From the NCBI GenBank assembly GCA_023249645.1, contig JAHFCF010000006.1, positions 1 through 56,123 of the forward strand: DNA of 56,123 nt, given 5' to 3'. Position numbers and translations under genes: made by a program. Under the pieces are notes generated by a model. That model did no database searches. It was not told where the DNA came from and worked only from the letters and a program-made list of their open reading frames with translations. Source of the DNA: Elusimicrobiota bacterium (GTDB lineage Bacteria > Elusimicrobiota > Elusimicrobia > UBA1565 > UBA9628). Within the stretch, counting starts at the first letter, position 1. Every line of letters starts with the position of its first letter. Positions 50,918-56,123 of this stretch are shown in pieces.

Positions 50918-51862
50918 ATGTGACTTGTTGCGCTGGGCGCGCAGGAGCTTCTTGAGCGCGCGCTTGGCGCGCAGGTGGTCTTCCAAATCGGCTGAAAAGG
51001 TGTGTCCCCCGGAGTTGTCCGCCACGAAATAGATCGCCTGCGTTTGTGCCGGATGAAGGACGGCCTTGAAGGCGTCCAGGCCCGGGCTGCAGATGGGGCC
51101 TGGAGGCAGGCCGTAGCGAAGATACGTGTTGTAGGGAGAATCGACGCGCAGGTCCTCGCGGGTGAGGCCTTTTTTCCAGGAGCCCAGGGCATACTGGACG
51201 GTCGGGTCAGCCTCCAGGCGCATGCGCTTCTTCAAACGGTTGAGATAGACCGCGGCGACCATGGGCTGCTCGGATTTTCGGGCCGCCTCGCGCTCGACGA
51301 TGGAGGCCAGGGTGAGGAGCTGGTGCAGCGTGAATCGCGGCTTGGGGGAGGCGCGTTGGAATTCCGCCTCGATGCGGAGCGTGAATTCTCGGCGCATGCG
51401 TTCGGCGATCTGCGCGGCGGATGCCGGCGCGAAGGAATAGGTGGTGGGAAAGAGATACCCTTCGAGACGATCGGCATCGACGAAGCGGATGAAATCAGCG
51501 GCCGGGCAGATGCGGGCGGTCTCCAGGCGTTCGGCGATCTGCCAGGAGGCGAATCCCTCGGGGATGAGGACCCGGTCTTGAGGACTTCCAGAGTCCAGGA
51601 GCGGCAGAAGCTGCCACAGGGGCATGGACGCGCGCAGATTGTAGGCGCCGGGCTTGAGCCGCCGGTCGACCCTCGTGAGGCGCGCGGCCGCGCGGAACAG
51701 CCAGGCGGAGCGTATCACGCCTTGCTCTTTGAGCAGAGAGGCGGCTTGAAAGGTGGTGGAGCCCGGCGGTATGTTGACTGCGACCGGGCTGCCGGACCAG
51801 GAGAACCAGGCCGCCAGGATCGCAGCGGCCAGGGCCGCCGCGGCGATGAGGCGCAGCTTCAT
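50912..51862 (-). CDS. mltG: Endolytic peptidoglycan transglycosylase MltG
   Basis: This 316-residue YceG-family protein has one N-terminal membrane helix ([18 protein letters not shown]) and the YceG domain. [23 protein letters not shown] with the catalytic Glu, [31 protein letters not shown] and the final [13 protein letters not shown] are all conserved. It cuts nascent glycan strands to end their growth. It is the last gene of the murB-flavodiiron-rubredoxin-mltG operon; its start overlaps the rubredoxin stop. ATG 51862 was chosen because the membrane helix follows directly. Confidence 0.95.
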   Translation of the reverse strand: MKLRLIAAAALAAAILAAWFSWSGSPVAVNIPPGSTTFQAASLLKEQGVIRSAWLFRAAARLTRVDRRLKPGAYNLRASMPLWQLLPLLDSGSPQDRVLIPEGFASWQIAERLETARICPAADFIRFVDADRLEGYLFPTTYSFAPASAAQIAERMRREFTLRIEAEFQRASPKPRFTLHQLLTLASIVEREAARKSEQPMVAAVYLNRLKKRMRLEADPTVQYALGSWKKGLTREDLRVDSPYNTYLRYGLPPGPICSPGLDAFKAVLHPAQTQAIYFVADNSGGHTFSADLEDHLRAKRALKKLLRAQRNKSHK

Positions 51863-52020
51863 TCCACGGGTTCGAAGTCTTCCTTGCTGACCCCGCAGAT
51901 GGGGCAGACCCAGTCCGCAGGCACCGCTTCCCACGGCGTTTGGGGAGGGAGGCCATGCTCCGGATCGCCGACTTCCGGGTCATAGATGTAGCCGCACACC
52001 TTGCAGACATATTTCTTCAT
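51859..52020 (-). CDS. Rubredoxin
   Basis: This 53-residue protein has both iron-binding knuckles, [20 protein letters not shown] and [17 protein letters not shown]. The four cysteines ligate a single iron. It is the usual electron donor of the flavodiiron protein encoded directly upstream. The genes overlap by four bases (ATGA), and rubredoxin in turn overlaps mltG. The gene is short enough to be overlooked by length-filtered gene finders. Confidence 0.95.
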   Translation of the reverse strand: MKKYVCKVCGYIYDPEVGDPEHGLPPQTPWEAVPADWVCPICGVSKEDFEPVE

Positions 52021-53210
52021 CGTGGCTCCTTGAGCTTGGCCGAGATCTTTTGTCCCAAGTCATAAGCCGAGGCCAAGGCCGCGGCATCCGGGACATATTG
52101 GCATTTCACGGGCTCGCAGGTCGAGACGCCCATCGCGACCAGGGCGTCCTGGACCTGCTGGATCGATTCCCCGGCCCAGCCGTAGGAGCCGAAGGCTGCC
52201 CCGATCTTCGATCGGGGCTTGAGGCCCTTGAGGTACGAGAGGACATCGGCCATGGTGGGGAACATCTGGCGGTTGATGGTAGGCGAACCGACGAGGAGTG
52301 CTCCGGCATCCAGGAGTTCCGTGGCCACGTCGCTGCGGTGGCTTAAGCGCATGGGCATGACCACGGTCTTCGTGCCTCCCGCGGCGAGGCCCTCGGCAGC
52401 GGCCAGCGCGAGCTTCTCGGTCGAGCCCCACATGGTGTCGAACACGATCACGGCCTTGTCCGTGCCCTTTTGGCGGGCCCATGCGCCCCAGAGGGACATG
52501 ATCATTTTCACGTCCTTGCGCCAGATGGGACCGTGGTCCGGGGCGATCATTTTGGGGGAGAAGCCGGTCTTGTCGAACTTATCCAGGAGAGCCAGGACGA
52601 TATCGGAGAAGGGAAGAAGGATGTTGGCGTAGTATTTGGCCGCTTCATAGCGCCAATCAGGTACCTCGTCGTCGAAGCGGGAGAGGGAGGCCAGGTGCAT
52701 GCCGAAAGCGTCGTTGGAGAAGAGCACGCCGTCGCTTTCCAGATAGGAGAACATGCTGTCCGGCCAGTGGAGCATGGGAGTCATCCGGAAAGAGAGCCGG
52801 TCTCCTCCCAGATCGAGGCTTTCTCCCTCCTTGACCGCTTGGACCGGTGCCAGGTCGTGGAAGTGGGCTCGAAGGGCCTTGACTCCCGCGGGAGAGGCGA
52901 CGACTTTCTCCGGCTCGATGAGCTTGAGGAGCTCGGGCAAGGCGCCGGAATGGTCCATCTCCGAGTGATTGGAGACCACGAGGCGGATGGCCTTGGGATC
53001 GATGACCGAGGAGATCCGCGCCATCATCTCGGGCAGGAACGGGGCCTTGACCGTGTCGATGAGCGTGGGCTTTTCAGCTAGGATCAGATACGCGTTGTAG
53101 CTGGTGCCCCGGTTGGTGGAATAGCCGTGGAAATCGCGGATGTCCCAATCCACGGCTCCGACCCAATAGACCTTGTCCGTGATGCGGACCGCTTTCAAAG
53201 GTTCCTTCAT
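52017..53210 (-). CDS. Flavodiiron protein (rubredoxin:oxygen/NO oxidoreductase)
   Basis: This 397-residue class A flavodiiron protein reduces oxygen to water, or NO to N2O, protecting anaerobes. The N-terminal beta-lactamase-like domain carries the diiron site motif [15 protein letters not shown], then [11 protein letters not shown] and [11 protein letters not shown]. The C-terminal flavodoxin domain binds FMN ([37 protein letters not shown]). Electrons come from the rubredoxin encoded next. ATG 53210 overlaps the murB stop and gives the family-typical start ([20 protein letters not shown]-like). It is placed among cell-wall genes. Confidence 0.95.
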   Translation of the reverse strand: MKEPLKAVRITDKVYWVGAVDWDIRDFHGYSTNRGTSYNAYLILAEKPTLIDTVKAPFLPEMMARISSVIDPKAIRLVVSNHSEMDHSGALPELLKLIEPEKVVASPAGVKALRAHFHDLAPVQAVKEGESLDLGGDRLSFRMTPMLHWPDSMFSYLESDGVLFSNDAFGMHLASLSRFDDEVPDWRYEAAKYYANILLPFSDIVLALLDKFDKTGFSPKMIAPDHGPIWRKDVKMIMSLWGAWARQKGTDKAVIVFDTMWGSTEKLALAAAEGLAAGGTKTVVMPMRLSHRSDVATELLDAGALLVGSPTINRQMFPTMADVLSYLKGLKPRSKIGAAFGSYGWAGESIQQVQDALVAMGVSTCEPVKCQYVPDAAALASAYDLGQKISAKLKEPR

Positions 53211-54118
53211 GGCATGTTCTCCTGAAAGATGCCCAAAGGGATCTGCTCCAGTTCCAGAGCGACCCCGGTTTTCTTCCTCACGGCGCCGCGCACTTGGGCG
53301 ATGAGCCTCATGACGTCCTGCGCCGTGGCGCCGCCGAGATTGACGATGAACCCGGCATGCTTGACGGAGACCTGGGCGCGCCCCACCGAGAGGCCCTTCA
53401 AGCCGCAGGCGTCGATGAGCCGCGAGGCGTAGTCCCCCGGCGGCCGTTTGAACACGCTGCCGGCTGACGGATATTCCAAAGGCTGTTTGGCGGCGCGGGC
53501 GGCGAGAGTGGCGGTTCGGATATCGCGCAAAAGTCCGGGATCGCCGGCTGCGAGTTCCCATTGCGCGCGCAGGAAGATCAGCCCATCGATCCCATCGACT
53601 TTCCGGTAGCCTGGCCGGACTTCGTTTTTTGAGCGGCGCACGATTTGGGCCTGCTCATCCAAGGCCGTGAAGCTCAGAAGCCGGTCGTAGGTCGCCGTCT
53701 CAAAAGCCCCGGCATTGATCTGGAGGGCTCCACCCACGCTGCCCGGGATGCCGGAGAGCTTCTCAAAGCCCGAGAGGCCTAAGTCCACGGCTTTGGCGAC
53801 CACGGCGTCCAGGGCTGTTCCCGACTGAGCGCTGAGTCGGGAGCCGTCGCTGTCCAGGCCTTTCATTCGGCGAGTCGAGGCGACCACGCCGGCCAGGCCC
53901 GAGTCGCTGATGATGACGTTGGAGCCCAGGCCCAGGATGGTCAGGGGAAGGCCCTGTCTACGCACGAAGCTCCTCAGCCAGGTCCACTCCTCATCAGAGA
54001 CAGGGAAGACCAGGCTCTCAGCCGCTCCGCCTATCTTAAAAGTCGTTTCAGGGGCCAAAGGCGCGGCTAAAAGACAGCGTGCCTGGAACCGCGCCGTTAA
54101 ATCTCCCTTCCAGCCCAT
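53207..54118 (-). CDS. murB: UDP-N-acetylenolpyruvoylglucosamine reductase MurB, type II
   Basis: This 303-residue flavoenzyme makes UDP-MurNAc in peptidoglycan synthesis. FAD-binding segments are TFKIGGAAESLVFP, GLGSNVIISDSGLAGVV and LSGIPGSVGGALQINAGAFE. The proton-donor serine is in YPSAGSVFKRP, followed by GLKGLSVGRAQVSVKHAGFI. It leads the murB-flavodiiron-rubredoxin-mltG operon. A large inverted repeat (54139-54199) lies just upstream, between it and the divergent transporter gene. Confidence 0.95.
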   Translation of the reverse strand: MGWKGDLTARFQARCLLAAPLAPETTFKIGGAAESLVFPVSDEEWTWLRSFVRRQGLPLTILGLGSNVIISDSGLAGVVASTRRMKGLDSDGSRLSAQSGTALDAVVAKAVDLGLSGFEKLSGIPGSVGGALQINAGAFETATYDRLLSFTALDEQAQIVRRSKNEVRPGYRKVDGIDGLIFLRAQWELAAGDPGLLRDIRTATLAARAAKQPLEYPSAGSVFKRPPGDYASRLIDACGLKGLSVGRAQVSVKHAGFIVNLGGATAQDVMRLIAQVRGAVRKKTGVALELEQIPLGIFQENMP

Positions 54119-54138
54119 GAGTTAAGTTTATAAAATTA

Positions 54139-54199
54139 GGGTCAGGCCTTGAGTGTTGAGCGAACTTCCTTCACTCACTCAAAACTCAAGGCCTGACCC
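54139..54199. repeat. Large inverted repeat (REPIN-like) between murB and the MFS gene
   Basis: Arms of 22 bases (54139-54160 and 54178-54199) match at 21 of 22 positions with a 17-base loop. Each arm begins with GGGTCAGGCCTTGAGT in its own 5' to 3' sense. The right arm ends 6 bases before the ATG of the MFS gene. It resembles a pair of REP sequences in opposite orientation. Confidence 0.75.
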
Positions 54200-54205
54200 C
54201 ATGTT

Positions 54206-55408
54206 ATGTTAAGCTCCATGATCTGCATTTCGGCCTCGGCCGCCTTTTTGGTGGGGGGCTATGAGTTTTCACGCAATGCCATGGCGTCGCTTTTCTTGGA
54301 TCGCTTCGGTTCAGGGCCCATGCCCTATGCCATGGCCGTTGTGCCCTTCCTCATGGCTTTTCTCATCTATGGCTACGGCCGTCTGTTGACGCGCCTGGGA
54401 AGCCGGCGGACTCTCATGATCTCTTTGGGAGCCAGCGCGGCGGTGTTCATCGGCGCTTATCCGGCTCTGCGTTCAGGCTCCCGGCCCGCCGTGGCGGCTC
54501 TCTATATCTTCACCGAGGCCTACATCGTCATCCTGGTCGAGCAGTTCTGGTCCTTCATCAACAGCACGCTCGACCAGGGCCAGGCCAAGGCCTTCAACGG
54601 TCCGATCCTGGGGGGAGCCGCGCTCGGGCCGGTGACCGCCGGACTCATCGTGCGCTACTGGGCGCCTTCCTTGGGCTCCGAGATGTTCGTGCTCTTGAGC
54701 GGCCTCTCCCTCATCCCCGCCGCCATCCTGGCGTGGACGGCCTATCATCTGGCCGGCGAGCCTCAGCCAACGGGCGATGAGCAGGGCGGTCGTTTCGGGG
54801 CGCTGCACTTGGGGATCATCTTCGAGCACCGCGTCCTGCTCTTCATCGCGCTCGTGGTCGGTCTTTCCCAGTGCTTCGCGACGGCCGCGAATCTGAGGCT
54901 CTATCAGCTGCTCGAAGTCTCCATTCCGCAGCAGGACCTCCGCACCGCCTATCTGGGCTCCTTCTGGGCCATGGTCAACACTTTGGCCTTCCTCATGCAA
55001 TTCGTCGTCACCCCGCTGCTTTTGAGGCGTCTGCCCCTCATCGTCCTCTTGGTGGGCATCCCTCTGGTGAACCTGGCGGCGGCGTGCTTCATGTTCTCCA
55101 GCCCCGCGCTCGGGGTCTGCGCCACAGCCTTCCTTCTTTTCAAGGGGATGGATTATTCAGTGTTCCGCGCCAGCAAGGAGCTGCTCTACATCCCCTTGTC
55201 CTTCGACGCGCGCTACCGAGCCAAGCAGGTGGTCGACTCCTTCACCTATCGCTTCTCCAAGGGAGCGTCTGCTGGGCTCATCTCCGCGGCCCGGGGGTTG
55301 CTGGGGGGCCTTCCGGCCTGGACCTATCCGGCCGTGTGCTTGGGCGCCGCCGCGTCCTGGGTCGTTGCGGCCGTGCCTCTGGCGCGCAACGCCAGCCGAT
55401 CGGAATAA
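54206..55408 (+). CDS. MFS membrane protein, ATP/ADP-carrier-like
   Basis: This 400-residue protein has about 10-12 predicted helices. The segment RASKELLYIPLSFDARYRAK followed by QVVDSFTYRFSKGASAG is the most telling. It matches the C-terminal signature of the NTP/NDP-exchange (Npt/TLC) relatives and free-living MFS homologues. Substrate specificity cannot be assigned; nucleotide exchange is not claimed. ATG 54206 sits right after the large inverted repeat, with no clear ribosome site. The gene converges on the radical SAM gene, sharing a terminator. Confidence 0.75.
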   Translation: MLSSMICISASAAFLVGGYEFSRNAMASLFLDRFGSGPMPYAMAVVPFLMAFLIYGYGRLLTRLGSRRTLMISLGASAAVFIGAYPALRSGSRPAVAALYIFTEAYIVILVEQFWSFINSTLDQGQAKAFNGPILGGAALGPVTAGLIVRYWAPSLGSEMFVLLSGLSLIPAAILAWTAYHLAGEPQPTGDEQGGRFGALHLGIIFEHRVLLFIALVVGLSQCFATAANLRLYQLLEVSIPQQDLRTAYLGSFWAMVNTLAFLMQFVVTPLLLRRLPLIVLLVGIPLVNLAAACFMFSSPALGVCATAFLLFKGMDYSVFRASKELLYIPLSFDARYRAKQVVDSFTYRFSKGASAGLISAARGLLGGLPAWTYPAVCLGAAASWVVAAVPLARNASRSE

Positions 55409-55425
55409 ACCGGCGGTTTTATTCC
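55402..55425. terminator. Bidirectional terminator-like hairpin
   Basis: GGAATAAACCG (55402-55412) and CGGTTTTATTCC (55414-55425) pair, with one bulged base, and are flanked by A/T-rich arms. It overlaps the 3' ends of the two convergent genes, so it could end both transcripts. Confidence 0.6.
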
Positions 55426-56123
55426 CACACTCCGGGGATCTTTGTTGCGCACTTCGGGCAGCAGCCGTTAGAAAGGCGGTTGGCCCTGATCATGAAGCCG
55501 CTGCGCTCGATGAGGAGCTTTTTGCAGGAGGGGCAGACGGTGTCTTCGGAGTCTGGCAGGCGGCCGGCGAGGTTGCCGGCATAGACGAAGCGCAGGCCAG
55601 CGGACTGGCCGATGGCGCAGGCGCGCCGCAGGGTCTCGGGAGGCGTGGGCCGCGAGTCATCCATGCGGTAGTCCGGATGATAGGCCGTGACATGCCAGGG
55701 GATATCCTTTGAGACTTTGGCCAGGAATCGCGCGATGGCGCCCAGCTCCTGGTCGGAATCGTTCCAGCCCGGGATGACCAAGGTCACCACCTCGACCCAG
55801 AAGCCGAGGTCGATCAAATCCTCGATCGTGCCCAGAACCCGGCTCATCTGGCCGCCGGTCATCTGGCGATATTTGGCTTCATCGAAGCCTTTGATATCCA
55901 CTTTGTAGAAATCCACCCAGGGCCGCAGGTATTCGAGGGTCTTGCGCGTAGCGTGGCCGTTGGAGACGAAGGCGCCGCGCAGGCCCAGAGGCTTGGCCTG
56001 GCGCAGGATCTTCACGGCCCATTCCGAGCTGACCAGGGGCTCGTTGTAGGTGGAGGCGATGACGCGGCAGCCGTTCTCTTTGGCGAGGGCGGCGATTTGC
56101 CCAGGCTGGATTTCCCGGATGCC
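55419..56123 (-). CDS. amrS: AmrS-type radical SAM enzyme (AmmeMemoRadiSam), 5' end outside window
   Basis: The frame continues to the right edge, so the N-terminus with the CxxxCxxC cluster motif is not visible. The present 234 residues carry STYNEPLVSSEWAVKI, GAFVSNGHATRKTLEYLRPW, DFYKVDIKGFDEAKYRQM, LVIPGWNDSDQELGAIARFL and WHVTAYHPDYRMDD. These are typical of the AmrS radical SAM component, which co-occurs with AMMECR1 and Memo proteins. A C-terminal pair of CxxC zinc-ribbon-like motifs (VCPSCKKLL, CCPKCATKI) is also seen. The reaction is not known to me with certainty. The AmrA/AmrB partners would have to lie beyond the edge. Confidence 0.85.
   Translation of the reverse strand, partial: GIREIQPGQIAALAKENGCRVIASTYNEPLVSSEWAVKILRQAKPLGLRGAFVSNGHATRKTLEYLRPWVDFYKVDIKGFDEAKYRQMTGGQMSRVLGTIEDLIDLGFWVEVVTLVIPGWNDSDQELGAIARFLAKVSKDIPWHVTAYHPDYRMDDSRPTPPETLRRACAIGQSAGLRFVYAGNLAGRLPDSEDTVCPSCKKLLIERSGFMIRANRLSNGCCPKCATKIPGVWE

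Noticed and set aside
6711-51192. Shared peptide SDYLVL in frames antisense to two gene ends
   Set aside because: It is only the translation of the 17-base DNA repeat in non-coding frames, not a protein motif.

Overview
The window is GC-rich bacterial chromosome, densely coded, with many 1-4 base stop/start overlaps. It encodes an MCE lipid-transport system, outer-membrane-barrel-like proteins and a bS6/SSB/bS18/bL9/DnaB block. The envelope is therefore of the Gram-negative type. Flavodiiron protein plus rubredoxin and a NifS/NifU pair fit an anaerobe or microaerophile. My best guess is an uncultured Elusimicrobiota-like lineage; this rests on gene content and protein style only and has not been tested by a search. 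I saw no tRNA, rRNA, CRISPR array, transposase or integrase.

Layout. (1) 1-2073: accessory edge with a cut-off YhcG-type PDDEXK protein, a MazEF toxin-antitoxin pair with a near-perfect promoter, and a GIY-YIG/DUF4357 protein. (2) 2130-7251: nifS-nifU, a nucleotidyltransferase-like gene, a divergent folD on the minus strand, and several small genes. (3) 7311-21672: one long co-directional run (rpsF-ssb-rpsR-rplI-dnaB-mlaEFD-radA-PIN/TRAM-ispDF-cysS-rlmB-CDF transporter-thiN-pgm), mostly translationally overlapped. (4) 21781-27324: a secreted metallopeptidase carrying a cold-shock domain, mtgA, wecB and a HicBA pair. (5) 27499-31830: smc and a metallophosphoesterase. (6) 31961-48169: a secreted protease/amylase island. 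(7) 48176-56123: XRE regulator, hybrid histidine kinase, the murB-flavodiiron-rubredoxin-mltG operon, an ATP/ADP-carrier-like MFS protein and a cut-off AmrS-type radical SAM gene.

The most unusual part is the set made of region 6 plus the gene at 21781. It encodes a roughly 2,220-residue exported protein that joins an intact subtilase, HEAT-like repeats, a decayed second subtilase and an intact GH13 amylase domain. It also encodes a second exported GH13 amylase, a third GH13 enzyme with a glucodextranase-type C-terminus, an outer-membrane protein, a Pro/Ala-rich exported protein and two paralogous membrane proteins of no family I know. Five transcription units of this set, scattered over 25 kb and all starting with or leading into signal-peptide proteins, share an upstream arrangement I have not seen described: a GACCCA-like hexamer exactly 22 bases before a TANNNT hexamer, usually with an inverted partner TAGGTC 26-28 bases further upstream. 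The set looks like a co-regulated secretion regulon for breaking down or remodelling polysaccharide (alpha-glucan) and protein at the cell surface.
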